The notes: generated from the letters alone by a model not told the origin. 64,000 bases of DNA from Pseudomonas sp. ANT_H12B (GCF_008369325.1 NZ_VOBI01000016.1:62001-126000); one strand, 5' to 3'; counted from the first letter of the stretch, positions 16,072 to 25,455 are shown. Numbers and translations are program-made.

Positions 16072-17783
16072 TGGCCCGTCCAGTTCCGGCGATTGTCATT
16101 CTCGGCAATGGCAGCCTCGCGACCGCGCGCACAATTCAACAGGTGTACCCCGGCGCCCTGATCCACGGCCTGGCCGACCGGGTCATCGGCGCGGACCGCG
16201 TCTATCGCGAGTTCGGTGCGACCCTGCGTGACCTCTATCAACAGGACACGCCAATCATTGCCCTGTGCGCCGCCGGGATCGTCATCCGTACGTTGGCGCC
16301 GATGCTCCTGGAAAAAGGCGTCGAGCCGCCCGTCCTGGCCGTTGCCGAAGACGGCAGCGCGGTGGTACCGCTGCTGGGAGGTCTTGGCGGAGTGAATGTC
16401 ATGGCCCGTGAGATCGCGGCCAGTCTTGATGTGGCAGCGGCCATCACCACCAGTGGTGAATTGCGTTTCGGTACCTGCCTGCTCAACCCGCCTGAGGGTT
16501 ATGCCCTCGGCGATCTGGAACTGGGCAAACGCTTTGTCTCCGATTTGCTGGCCGGTGAGACGCTGCGCATCGAAGGCGCGGCGCCGTGGTTGGTGCAAGC
16601 GCAGTTGCCTGAAGATCCTCTGGCGCGACTGGCTGTTCATGTCGGTCATGCCGAGCGTGAGCCCGCGGCGAATGAATTGTTGATCTATCCGCGCAACGTG
16701 CTCGTGGCGGTGAGTGCCCACGTAGCCAACTTGCCGGGCGCCATTCGCGATGCTTTGCATGAGGCAAAAATCGCCGTTCAATCGATAGCTTGCGTGCTTG
16801 CCTGCGACACCGAAATGGCCAGCCCGGCACTGCGTGAAGCGGCCCTTGAATTGGCTGTGCCGCTGCGTTTTGCCAGGGATGTCGGCTCGGTCGGTGAACT
16901 GGCGCGCAATGCTATCGGGCAGTCTGTTTCGATCTTCGGCGATGACGCCATTGCCATCGCGGTCGCAGAGCAGCCGCTGGACCCATCGCAGATCGGCCGT
17001 CCTCGAGGCCGTCTGGCAGTGATCGGCTTGGGCCCTGGCGCTGCCGAACTGATGGTGCCGGCGGTCAAGGCTGAGTTGGCTCGCGCCAATGATGTGCTCG
17101 GTTACGAAACCTATGTGCGCATGGCCGGCCCCTTTCGCGCTGATCAAGTGATGCACTGCACCGACAATCGTGAAGAGATGCAGCGAGCGCGTCACGCTTT
17201 CGAACTGGCGGCGCAAGGGCGTTCAGTGGTGGTGGTTTCATCGGGCGATCCGGGTGTTTTTGCCATGGCTGCCGCGGTGCTGGAAGCGCTTCACGAGTCC
17301 ACCGATGCCTCGTGGCACAACGTCGATCTCGAAATTTTGCCCGGTGTCTCTGCATCGCTGGCGACGGCTGCTCAGGCGGGGGCGCCGTTGGGGCATGATT
17401 TCTGTGTGTTGTCGCTGTCGGACAACCTCAAGCCTTGGGAGATTATCGAGAAGCGTCTGGACCTGGCCGCACAAGCGGACCTGGCACTGGCTTTCTACAA
17501 CCCGATCTCGCGTTCGCGTCCATGGCAGTTGGGCCAGGCATTGGACATCGTCGCCCGTCACCGCACGCCTGAAACGCCGGTAGTGCTGGGGCGCGATATC
17601 GGTCGTCCAGGCCAGACCTTGCGGGTCACAACACTTGGTCAATTGACGCCCGAACAGGTAGACATGCGGACCATGGTGCTTGTCGGGTCTTCCACGACCC
17701 GTGTAATTCTTCGTCCGGACGGTCGCTCCTGGGTATACACACCGCGTAGTTACGGCGACAAGCTGATCCCCATTCAACAGTAA
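16071..17783 (+). CDS. cobJ: CbiG-CobJ fusion: precorrin-3B C17-methyltransferase
   Basis: A 570-residue fusion. The N-terminal part (about 1-300) resembles CbiG/CobE: IIALCAAGIVIRTLAPML and VPLLGGLGGVNVMAREIA match its central and N-terminal regions, and SIACDT-like CVLACDTEMASPALREAA its C-terminal part. From about residue 307 the CobJ methylase follows (LAVIGLGPGAAELMVPAV, VVVVSSGDPGVFAMAAAV, YNPISRSRPWQLG). CobJ contracts the ring by methylating C17. The ATG at 16071 overlaps the cobI stop; a GTG 12 bases upstream is in frame. It ends the rightward cob operon. Confidence 0.93.
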   Translation: MARPVPAIVILGNGSLATARTIQQVYPGALIHGLADRVIGADRVYREFGATLRDLYQQDTPIIALCAAGIVIRTLAPMLLEKGVEPPVLAVAEDGSAVVPLLGGLGGVNVMAREIAASLDVAAAITTSGELRFGTCLLNPPEGYALGDLELGKRFVSDLLAGETLRIEGAAPWLVQAQLPEDPLARLAVHVGHAEREPAANELLIYPRNVLVAVSAHVANLPGAIRDALHEAKIAVQSIACVLACDTEMASPALREAALELAVPLRFARDVGSVGELARNAIGQSVSIFGDDAIAIAVAEQPLDPSQIGRPRGRLAVIGLGPGAAELMVPAVKAELARANDVLGYETYVRMAGPFRADQVMHCTDNREEMQRARHAFELAAQGRSVVVVSSGDPGVFAMAAAVLEALHESTDASWHNVDLEILPGVSASLATAAQAGAPLGHDFCVLSLSDNLKPWEIIEKRLDLAAQADLALAFYNPISRSRPWQLGQALDIVARHRTPETPVVLGRDIGRPGQTLRVTTLGQLTPEQVDMRTMVLVGSSTTRVILRPDGRSWVYTPRSYGDKLIPIQQ

Positions 17784-17999
17784 CCAACTTATTTTGCTTG
17801 TTGGATAACACCCGGTCGTTTGAGTCTTTGACTTGTTAATGATTGGGTGTTGTTGGGCTGTTGCTTTTAATAAGTTAATGAGTGGTTGGCTAGTCTACAT
17901 ATGTTGTATCTGATTGAAGTTGTGGGGGTGCTTAAGCTGCGCTAGATTTTATTTGGCCCCAGGATGAGGGTTTAATTAACTAACAAAGGAGTGTTGTTT
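17784..17999. other. AT-rich gap between cobJ and protein B
   Basis: The 216 bases hold an imperfect repeat (TTGTTAATGATTGG and AAGTTAATGAGTGG, about 40 bases apart) and a strong ribosome site, AAAGGAG, at its end. Promoter-like hexamers are present but ambiguous. The composition resembles the unknown gene that follows rather than the cob genes. Confidence 0.5.
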
Positions 18000-18812
18000 G
18001 TGGGTATTTTTGAGAGTTCTGTTAGCCCGGCAGAAAGTGTCGATTTCGTTAGGCGCTGTATTCAAAAGCGTCGGCATCCGACAATCAAACCGCGCGCAAG
18101 AATGCTGGTGTCGTCGGATGTGTCCAGCCCCACCAGAGGCCTGGATGCGTTGGTGCTGGGTAATAGTCTGGTGGGCTATGGCGACAACATCAGTCTCGAG
18201 AATATGGCGATTATTGAAAATATAATCACCATGTCCAAGATGGAGGCGAACTATGAAGTGCCCGGTAATAAAGACCCCAAGGCTTGGTACCATGCATTTA
18301 CCCGGTGCATGGAAGATCTTGGATGTTTTGTGCCCGATAAAGGTTTTTCCAAATACGCTGCACGTTCTCTAAAGGTCACAATGGATAATATTGTGGTCGA
18401 TATTATCCAGACGGCTGTGGAAGCTGCTAAAGCCGCTATCCCGGGTGCGTCCGTACTCAGTGCTGTTTCAAGTTCCACGTTGACTGCATTGAAGAAAGAA
18501 CCTGAGGCAATCAAGTTGTTAAACCTTGAATCGAAAAATACTGAAGGCGTGCGCTTGTCCACGATTCCTTGCGAGCAAATGTCGAACGGTATCATTTTGG
18601 TCGCGTTGGCAGCTGTCGATCATCAGGGCGGCAGTCATGATGATGGCGTTCTTTTTGTAGACTGGAAAACTTCCAGCCTGGATATTTTTCACGGAAAGGC
18701 GTTCGCAACCTTCAATCCCGCACGTTATGCGGCCATCAAGACAGATATCGAGGAATACCTTGGCGCGCATCGAAAAGAAGTGCTGGTCAAGCGCTTCAGT
18801 CGGCGTAAGTAA
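18000..18812 (+). CDS. Unknown protein B, related to the gene at 12607
   Basis: A 270-residue protein without a recognised domain. A GTG at 18000 is chosen because AAAGGAG lies 8 bases upstream; the GTG at 17991 would touch that site. There is no signal peptide. The middle and C-terminus parallel protein A: KAWYHAFTRCMEDLG for QQWFNSYGSCLDWIG, VTMDNIVVDIIQTA for DTISGNVVQTYLTSL, ASVLSAVSSSTLTALKKEPEA for the hydrophobic middle, then GVLFVDW and a charged helical C-terminus. B has about 50 extra N-terminal residues. It is convergent with marC, 17 bases apart, and AT-rich. Function unknown. Confidence 0.82.
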   Translation: MGIFESSVSPAESVDFVRRCIQKRRHPTIKPRARMLVSSDVSSPTRGLDALVLGNSLVGYGDNISLENMAIIENIITMSKMEANYEVPGNKDPKAWYHAFTRCMEDLGCFVPDKGFSKYAARSLKVTMDNIVVDIIQTAVEAAKAAIPGASVLSAVSSSTLTALKKEPEAIKLLNLESKNTEGVRLSTIPCEQMSNGIILVALAAVDHQGGSHDDGVLFVDWKTSSLDIFHGKAFATFNPARYAAIKTDIEEYLGAHRKEVLVKRFSRRK

Positions 18813-18829
18813 GGTCGTCCGGCAGGGCG

Positions 18830-19426
18830 TCAAGGCACCAGATAACCTTTTACTCCCGTAAAAATAATCTGCGCCGCCAATGCACACACAAACAGACCCA
18901 TCAGCCGGCTGACAATTTGCAAACCCTGGTCGCCGAGAATGCGCTCGATGCGGTTGGACAGATAAAGCACCACGCCGACCGTGAAACTGGCCAGGGCAAT
19001 ACTGAGAATGGCCGTAAGTTTGTCGTCCCAGTGCGGCTGGCTTACGCCCATCACCAGCAAGGCGCCGATGGTGCCGGGGCCGACCGTCAGTGGGATGGTC
19101 AGCGGGACAATGGTCACGTCCTGTTGCACGTTGTCTGTCTGAACCGCCGACTTGCCTTGAGCCATGCCCAGCGCCGAGATGAACAACACGCTGCCGGCAC
19201 CGATACGAAAGGCGTCCACGGTGATGCCGAAGACACTGAAAATCACTCGGCCGAAGAGGTACAGCAAGACGCTGGAGACCAGCGTGGCGGTCGCCACTTT
19301 CCAGGCCAGGCGGCGTTGCTCCTTGCGCGAATAACCGCGGGTCAGACTGATGAAACAGGACAACACGAAGAACGGGCTGTAGAGCACCAGCATCTTCAGG
19401 TAAACGCTGAATAACACGTGGAGCAT
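18830..19426 (-). CDS. MarC-family inner-membrane protein
   Basis: A 198-residue integral membrane protein of the MarC (UPF0056) family, with about six hydrophobic helices. The family motif LTIPLTVGPGTIGALLV (residues about 108-124) is intact. Despite the name, a role in multiple antibiotic resistance is not established, and the substrate is unknown. It lies downstream of retS on the same strand, 66 bases away, and could be co-transcribed with it. Confidence 0.9.
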   Translation of the reverse strand: MLHVLFSVYLKMLVLYSPFFVLSCFISLTRGYSRKEQRRLAWKVATATLVSSVLLYLFGRVIFSVFGITVDAFRIGAGSVLFISALGMAQGKSAVQTDNVQQDVTIVPLTIPLTVGPGTIGALLVMGVSQPHWDDKLTAILSIALASFTVGVVLYLSNRIERILGDQGLQIVSRLMGLFVCALAAQIIFTGVKGYLVP

Positions 19427-19492
19427 GGTGCAAGCTCACTGGCGAGGGAAGTCGTGGGGGGGAGTCTATCAGGCGCGGCGGAGTCTGTCGGC

Positions 19493-22267
19493 TCAGGAGG
19501 TTTGAGTCGCCGCCCGGTTCTGCTGATCGCGTTGGGCAACCCAGTGTTCGATCAGGTCGCGCAACTGCGACAGTTCGACTGGTTTGGCCATGTGCCCGTC
19601 CATGCCAGCCTGACGCGCGCGCTCTTTATGTTCGGCGAGGATATGCGCGGTCAATGCCACCACGGGGGTACGAACCCGCTGGTTGCCGACTTCCCAGGCG
19701 CGCAATTGCTGGGTCGCCGAGAAGCCGTCGAGGATTGGCATTTCGCAGTCCATCAGCACCAGGTCGTAACGCTGGGCCTTCATCGCCTGCAGGGCTTCTT
19801 CGCCATTGCTGGCGGTGTCTGGTTGCAGGTTGAGTTTGCCCAGCATCCCGCGAATGACCTTGGTGGAGATGCTGTTGTCTTCGGCCACCAGAATGCGGAA
19901 GTCGCTGGGTACCTTCACCGGCAGGGTAGAGCCGGTGGGCGGGAGCTGCGAGACGAGGCCCTTGTTGCGCTGGTTCAGTTCATCGGCCAGGGTGGTCTTC
20001 AGTGTGTAGCCAGCCACCGGTTTGGCGAGGATGCGTTTGATCCCGGAGTTGCGCGCAATGATCTTGCTTGGCGCATTGCTGATACCGGTGAGCATGATCA
20101 GCAAAATATCGTGGTTCAGGCTTGGGTCTTCCTTGATCTTGGCCGCCAGTTGCATGCCGGTCATGCCGGGCATGTTCTGGTCCAGCAGGACCACGTCGAA
20201 GTAGTCACGCAGGTGAGCCTTGGTGCGCAGCAGCGCCAGTGCTTCCTTGCCAGAAGGGACAGCGCTGACGTTCAAGCCCCAGGCGCTGCACTGTTGCACC
20301 AGTACTTTGCGGCAGGTGTCATTGTCGTCAACCACCAGCACCCGTGCACCTTGCAATGGACCATCGAGATCGGACGTCGGGTGTTCGAGGCGGTCAGGGT
20401 CCAGCGGCAGGGTCAGCCACAACGTACTGCCCTGGTTGGCGCCGCTCTTGATGCCGAATTCCCCTTGCATCAAGCGAATCAGCTGACGGGCGATCACCAA
20501 CCCCAGATTGCCCCCCAGGCGAGTGGCCGACAGGAAGTGTTTGCTGTGCAGTTCGGCGTGCATCAGCGCATCGCGCTCTTCGGCGTCCATGGGCTCGCCA
20601 CTGTCCTGCACGGCGATGCGCAGGCGCGGTCTGGCGCTGCGTTCGTCGAGGGCGACAACGATGAGAATTTCGCCTTCATCGGTTTTCTTCAGGGCGTTTT
20701 CCAGCAGGCTCAGCAGAGTCTGGCGCAGGCGCGTCGGGTCACCGCTGATGACCCGCGGCACTTGCGGCTGGATAAAGCTGATCAGCTCGACGTTCTGCTG
20801 TTCGGCCTTGGCGCGGAAGATGCTCAGGCAGTCTTCGATCAGCGCGTTGAGATCGAACTGCACATCGTCCAGTTCGATCTGCCCGGATTCGAGCTTGGAG
20901 ATATCGAGTATCTCGTTGATCAGGGTCAGCAGTTCGTTGCCGGCGCTGTGAATTGTTTGTACATAATCGCGCTGTTTGACCGAGAGCGGTGTGCCGAGCA
21001 GCAGTTCGGTCATGCCCAGAACACCATTCATCGGGGTGCGGATTTCGTGGCTGATCTTCGCCAGGAATTCGGCCTTGGCATTGATCTCGGCATTGCTGGC
21101 GGCCAGGTCGCGGCTGACGCTGAAACGATCTTCGGTAATGCTGCGCTGGCGTTCGCTAAGGGCAATGCTCATCAGCAGGCCGCTGATGCAGATGAACACC
21201 AGCAAGGTGGTGATCAGGCCTTGAGGTTCCACCAGGGTCAGCCCCAGCAGGGCAGGCAGGATAATCAGTGCGCCGGCGTTGAACACCACCATGGCCGCCA
21301 CGAAAAGACGCGCCGGGCGATAGCCTTTTTGCCAGTGATAGGCGCTGACGAACAACATGGTCAGGCCCGCAAGGGCGACCAGCGTATAGGTAATGATGTT
21401 CAGCGGCAGTGTATTGACGAACAACAGCAGCAGGCCGCAGACAGTGATGAACACGATGTCGCCCAACAGAAGCTTGTTCAGCGGGTGTGAGCCGAGTGGA
21501 GCAAAGAAGTGATAGGCGAACATCAGCCCGCATGGTGCCGTCAGCAGCAAGGCGAGGTAAGCGCCTGGCGCTTGTACCGCAAGCCAGCTCGGTAACCATG
21601 GGCCGGCCAGGTTCAGCAGCAGCGCCAGGCTGAGCATCAACAAAACTTCGCAGCCTGCCAGCCAGAGACTGCTGCGCGAGCGGGTGTAGGCGTAGCGAAT
21701 GAGGTTGTGCAGGATCAGCATCGCGATGCAACCGAACAGCAGGCCGTAGATCAGTGTCTGGGTCTGATTGGCCGCGGTCATGACCGCCGATTGCAGGGTG
21801 ATATAGGGCCTCAACTGGTGGCCGGAGACCAGTCGCAGGTAAACGTCGAGTGGTTTGTCGCTTTGCGGCAGCGGCAGCATGAAGTCACTGCTGGGCAAGG
21901 GGCGCTCAGCCTGACGCTGCCCGGTACCGGTGTCCAATTGCTCGATCAGCGTCTCGCCGTCCAGCACAAACAGATGGAGGTGTGAAAGATCCGGCGCGAA
22001 CACTCGCAGTAACTGTTCGTGTTTGCCGGGTGCAAGCCTGAAGCGCAGCCATAACGCGCCATCGGGCTCGGCCGCGGTGATACGGTCGAGTTCGATAGGG
22101 CTGAATTGATTGGTGTAGCGAGTGGAACGGATGTCGCTCAGCTGCAGGTCACCCTGTTCATCAAGCAATACCGCCCATCCACTGCCTTGCGCGGCCTGGG
22201 CCGGGAGCATGCAGAGCAAGGTCAGCAACGTGACGGTGAAACCTATGGCAATCCTGAGCCAGCGCAC
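19493..22267 (-). CDS. retS: Hybrid sensor kinase RetS
   Basis: A 924-residue hybrid sensor. In order: signal peptide (ends near QAAQG), 7TMR-DISM extracellular domain (about 30-165), seven membrane helices (about 172-370), dimerisation domain with SHEIRTPMNGVLG (His about 407), ATPase domain, and two receivers (VLVVDDND / VLLDQNMPG and ILVAEDNS / VLMDCEMPI). In P. aeruginosa RetS blocks GacS and so lowers rsmY/rsmZ, opposing biofilm and T6SS. The ATPase domain looks degenerate: DSGEPM stands where DTGIGI is usual. Position next to purD and purH matches PA4856. Confidence 0.93.
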   Translation of the reverse strand: MRWLRIAIGFTVTLLTLLCMLPAQAAQGSGWAVLLDEQGDLQLSDIRSTRYTNQFSPIELDRITAAEPDGALWLRFRLAPGKHEQLLRVFAPDLSHLHLFVLDGETLIEQLDTGTGQRQAERPLPSSDFMLPLPQSDKPLDVYLRLVSGHQLRPYITLQSAVMTAANQTQTLIYGLLFGCIAMLILHNLIRYAYTRSRSSLWLAGCEVLLMLSLALLLNLAGPWLPSWLAVQAPGAYLALLLTAPCGLMFAYHFFAPLGSHPLNKLLLGDIVFITVCGLLLLFVNTLPLNIITYTLVALAGLTMLFVSAYHWQKGYRPARLFVAAMVVFNAGALIILPALLGLTLVEPQGLITTLLVFICISGLLMSIALSERQRSITEDRFSVSRDLAASNAEINAKAEFLAKISHEIRTPMNGVLGMTELLLGTPLSVKQRDYVQTIHSAGNELLTLINEILDISKLESGQIELDDVQFDLNALIEDCLSIFRAKAEQQNVELISFIQPQVPRVISGDPTRLRQTLLSLLENALKKTDEGEILIVVALDERSARPRLRIAVQDSGEPMDAEERDALMHAELHSKHFLSATRLGGNLGLVIARQLIRLMQGEFGIKSGANQGSTLWLTLPLDPDRLEHPTSDLDGPLQGARVLVVDDNDTCRKVLVQQCSAWGLNVSAVPSGKEALALLRTKAHLRDYFDVVLLDQNMPGMTGMQLAAKIKEDPSLNHDILLIMLTGISNAPSKIIARNSGIKRILAKPVAGYTLKTTLADELNQRNKGLVSQLPPTGSTLPVKVPSDFRILVAEDNSISTKVIRGMLGKLNLQPDTASNGEEALQAMKAQRYDLVLMDCEMPILDGFSATQQLRAWEVGNQRVRTPVVALTAHILAEHKERARQAGMDGHMAKPVELSQLRDLIEHWVAQRDQQNRAATQTS

Positions 22268-22327
22268 GGCGAAATCCCTTCGTAGGTTGATGCCAGAATA
22301 TAACTATGCGCGGCGCCGGAATAGCCC

Positions 22328-22350
22328 GGCAAGGGCCCGAAGCCCTTGCC
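22328..22350 (-). terminator. Hairpin between purD and retS
   Basis: GGCAAGGGC and GCCCTTGCC form a 9-bp stem with a five-base loop, 17 bases past the purD stop. No U-tract follows in the leftward direction, so it may be a partial terminator or an RNA-stabilising hairpin rather than a true terminator. Confidence 0.45.
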
Positions 22351-22366
22351 TGGCCGAATGGTTCTC

Positions 22367-23662
22367 TTATTCCTGATTTTCGCCACGCTCGCGGGCAATG
22401 GCACGATAGCCAATGTCCTTGCGATAGAAACAGCCTTCCCAGTCAATCTTGGCCGCCAGCTTGTAAGCCTGCTGTTGAGCCGCATCGACGCTGGCACCCA
22501 TTGCCGTGGCGCAGAGTACTCGACCACCGGCAGTCACCACTTGACCGTCCTTGAGTGCAGTGCCGGCGTGGAAGACTTTGCCTTCCAGTGCCGCGGCTGC
22601 ATCCAGACCGTTGATGGCCACGCCTTTAGCGTAGTCGCCAGGATAACCGCCAGCCGCCAGCACGATGCCGACGCTCGGACGTGGATCCCATTGCGCTTCG
22701 ACCTTGTCCAGGGCTTGTGCCAGGGCTGCTTCGACCAACAGCACCAGACTCGACTGCAAACGCAGCATCACCGGTTGGGTCTCAGGGTCGCCGAAACGGC
22801 AGTTGAATTCGATGACTTTTGGGTTACCAGCTTTGTCGATCATCAGGCCGGCGTACAGAAAACCGGTGTAGACATTGCCTTCCTCGGCCATGCCGCGCAC
22901 GGTCGGCCAGATCACCAGGTCCATGACGCGCTTGTGTACTTCAGCGGTCACGACCGGGGCAGGGGAGTAAGCACCCATTCCGCCGGTGTTCGGACCGGTA
23001 TCGCCGTCGCCAACGCGTTTGTGGTCCTGGCTGGTGGCCATCGGCAGTACGTTCTTGCCGTCGACCATCACGATGAAGCTGGCTTCTTCGCCGTCCAGAA
23101 ACTCTTCAATCACAACGCGCGAACCCGCGTCGCCGAAAGCGTTGCCAGCCAGCATGTCGCGCACGGCGTCTTCAGCTTCGGTCAACGTCATGGCGACGAT
23201 CACGCCTTTACCGGCGGCCAGGCCATCGGCCTTGATCACGATCGGTGCGCCTTTTTCACGCAGATAAGCCAGGGCAGGCTCGATCTCGGTGAAGTTCTGG
23301 TAGTCGGCGGTTGGGATCTTGTGGCGCGCCAGGAAATCCTTGGTGAAGGCTTTCGAACCTTCCAGCTGAGCAGCGCCAGCGGTCGGACCGAAGCAATCCA
23401 GGCCGCGGGAGCGGAACAGATCGACAACGCCGGCGACCAGCGGCACTTCCGGGCCGACGATGGTCAGGGACACGTTCTTCTCGGCAAAATCGGCCAGCTG
23501 CTCAAGGGCCAGCACGTCGATAGCGACGTTCTCGCACTTGGCTTCAATGGCGGTGCCGGCGTTGCCCGGAGCCACGAAAACTTTCTGCACGCGCGGATCC
23601 TGAGCCACTTTCCAGGCCAGGGCGTGTTCACGGCCACCGCTGCCAATGATCAAAACATTCAT
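22367..23662 (-). CDS. purD: Phosphoribosylamine-glycine ligase
   Basis: A 431-residue ATP-grasp enzyme of de novo purine synthesis that joins glycine to phosphoribosylamine. The start MNVLIIGSGGREHALAWK is the family N-terminus; the frame runs open upstream into a REP, which is not coding. Visible motifs are FVAPGNAGTA, IVIKADGLAAGKGVIVA (ATP-grasp) and GDPETQPVML. It sits after purH and before retS, as in P. aeruginosa. Confidence 0.97.
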   Translation of the reverse strand: MNVLIIGSGGREHALAWKVAQDPRVQKVFVAPGNAGTAIEAKCENVAIDVLALEQLADFAEKNVSLTIVGPEVPLVAGVVDLFRSRGLDCFGPTAGAAQLEGSKAFTKDFLARHKIPTADYQNFTEIEPALAYLREKGAPIVIKADGLAAGKGVIVAMTLTEAEDAVRDMLAGNAFGDAGSRVVIEEFLDGEEASFIVMVDGKNVLPMATSQDHKRVGDGDTGPNTGGMGAYSPAPVVTAEVHKRVMDLVIWPTVRGMAEEGNVYTGFLYAGLMIDKAGNPKVIEFNCRFGDPETQPVMLRLQSSLVLLVEAALAQALDKVEAQWDPRPSVGIVLAAGGYPGDYAKGVAINGLDAAAALEGKVFHAGTALKDGQVVTAGGRVLCATAMGASVDAAQQQAYKLAAKIDWEGCFYRKDIGYRAIARERGENQE

Positions 23663-23715
23663 TTCAAAAAACCTCGGATGACGCGAATTCTGTGGAGCAC
23701 CGCTGAGATGCTTTT

Positions 23716-23804
23716 CTGTGGGAGCTGGCTTGCCTGCGATAGGATCCCCTCGGTCTACCTGGCAAACCGAGGTGCCTGCATCGCGGGCAAGCCCGCTCCC
23801 ACAG
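23716..23804. repeat. REP pair (inverted)
   Basis: TGTGGGAGCTGGCTTGCCTG (a diverged arm) and TCGCGGGCAAGCCCGCTCCC (a consensus arm) face each other in the gap between purH and purD. Confidence 0.85.
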
Positions 23805-23816
23805 TGATCATCGTAC

Positions 23817-25424
23817 TTAGTGACGGAAGTGGCGCATGCCGGTGAAGACCATGGCGATGCCGGCTTCATCAGCTGCGGCAATCACTTCGTTATCACGCAT
23901 CGAGCCGCCTGGCTGGATCACCGCAGTGATACCGACCTTGGCCGCGTTGTCGATGCCGTCGCGGAACGGGAAGAATGCATCGGATGCCATGACCGCACCT
24001 TGCACTTGCAAGCCCGCGTGTTCAGCCTTGATCGCAGCGATACGGGCGGAGTTCACACGGCTCATCTGGCCAGCGCCGACACCGATGGTCTGACGGTTCT
24101 TGGCGTAGACGATGGCGTTGGATTTAACGTACTTGGCGACTTTCCAGGCGAAGATCAGGTCGTGGATCTCTTGCTCGGTCGGAGCGCGTTTGGTCACGAC
24201 TTTCAGGTCATCGGCGCCGATCATGCCGATGTCGCGGCTCTGCACCAGCAGACCACCGTTGACGCGTTTGTAGTCCCACGCAGCGGCGCGATCAGCCGAC
24301 CACTCGCCGCAGGCCAGCAGGCGCACGTTGGCTTTGGCAGCCACGATGGCGCGAGCTTCTTCACTGACGGACGGGGCAATGATCACTTCGACGAACTGAC
24401 GCTCGACGATGGCCTTGGCGGTCTCGGCATCCAGTTCGCGGTTGAAGGCGATGATGCCGCCGAACGCCGATTCGGTGTCGGTGGCGTAGGCCAGTTCGTA
24501 GGCCTGACGGATACCGCCTTCGGCGTCCGGGCTTACGGCCACGCCGCACGGGTTGGCGTGCTTGACGATCACGCAGGCTGGTTTGACGAAGCTCTTCACG
24601 CATTCCAGCGCGGCGTCGGTGTCGGCCACGTTGTTGTACGACAGCTCTTTGCCTTGCAGTTGGGTCGCGGTGGCGATACCGACTTCGGCCGGTTTGGTTT
24701 CAACGTAGAACGCCGCGCTCTGGTGCGGGTTCTCGCCGTAGCGCATTTCCTGCGCCTTGACGAACTGGCTGTTGAAGGTGCGCGGGAATTCGCTGCGGCC
24801 TTCAGTGCTGAGGGTGTCAGCCGTCTGGTTCACGGTGCCTAAGTAGTTGGCGATCATGCCGTCATAGGCTGCGGTGTGTTCGAAGGCCTTGAGCATCAGG
24901 TCGAAACGCTGAGCGTAGGTCAGGCCGCCAGCCTTGAGGCTTTCGAGGACGCAGGCGTAGTCGCTGGCATTCACCACGATGGCCACATCTTTGTGGTTTT
25001 TTGCAGCCGAACGGACCATGGTCGGGCCGCCGATATCGATGTTCTCGATCGCGGTCGGCAGGTCGCAGCCTGGTTTGTTGATGGTGGCTTCGAACGGGTA
25101 CAGGTTGACCGCTACCAGGTCGATCGGCTTGATGCCGTGTTCGTTCATGATGGCGTCGTCGATACCGCGACGACCGAGGATCCCGCCGTGGATTTTCGGG
25201 TGCAGGGTTTTTACCCGGCCGTCCATCATTTCAGCGAAACCGGTGTAATCCGCGACTTCCACTGCGGCAACACCGTTGTCGCGCAGCAGCTTGAACGTTC
25301 CGCCGGTGGAGAGGATCTCGACGCCCAGGGCTTCAAGCTCTTTGGCGAATTCGAGGATCCCGGTCTTGTCGGAAACGCTGATCAAGGCGCGGCGGATCGG
25401 CAGGCGGGTAGTCTGGTCGGTCAT
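23817..25424 (-). CDS. purH: Bifunctional AICAR formyltransferase / IMP cyclohydrolase
   Basis: A 535-residue enzyme catalysing the last two purine steps to IMP. The N-terminal cyclohydrolase half starts at RRALISVSDKTGILEFAK and includes LSTGGTFKLLRD and GRVKTLHPKIHGGIL. The C-terminal transformylase contains VIVKHANPCGVAVS (catalytic Lys-His) and ends in GMRHFRH. The ATG at 25424 gives the standard length. The fis terminator lies just upstream, so purH has its own promoter. Confidence 0.97.
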   Translation of the reverse strand: MTDQTTRLPIRRALISVSDKTGILEFAKELEALGVEILSTGGTFKLLRDNGVAAVEVADYTGFAEMMDGRVKTLHPKIHGGILGRRGIDDAIMNEHGIKPIDLVAVNLYPFEATINKPGCDLPTAIENIDIGGPTMVRSAAKNHKDVAIVVNASDYACVLESLKAGGLTYAQRFDLMLKAFEHTAAYDGMIANYLGTVNQTADTLSTEGRSEFPRTFNSQFVKAQEMRYGENPHQSAAFYVETKPAEVGIATATQLQGKELSYNNVADTDAALECVKSFVKPACVIVKHANPCGVAVSPDAEGGIRQAYELAYATDTESAFGGIIAFNRELDAETAKAIVERQFVEVIIAPSVSEEARAIVAAKANVRLLACGEWSADRAAAWDYKRVNGGLLVQSRDIGMIGADDLKVVTKRAPTEQEIHDLIFAWKVAKYVKSNAIVYAKNRQTIGVGAGQMSRVNSARIAAIKAEHAGLQVQGAVMASDAFFPFRDGIDNAAKVGITAVIQPGGSMRDNEVIAAADEAGIAMVFTGMRHFRH

Positions 25425-25455
25425 TTCAATTTCCATCAAAAGCAAAGGAGTCAGC

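Noticed and set aside
19418..21490. 690-codon plus-strand open frame
   Set aside because: Antisense to retS, whose domains are unambiguous; no recognisable motif in the antisense product.
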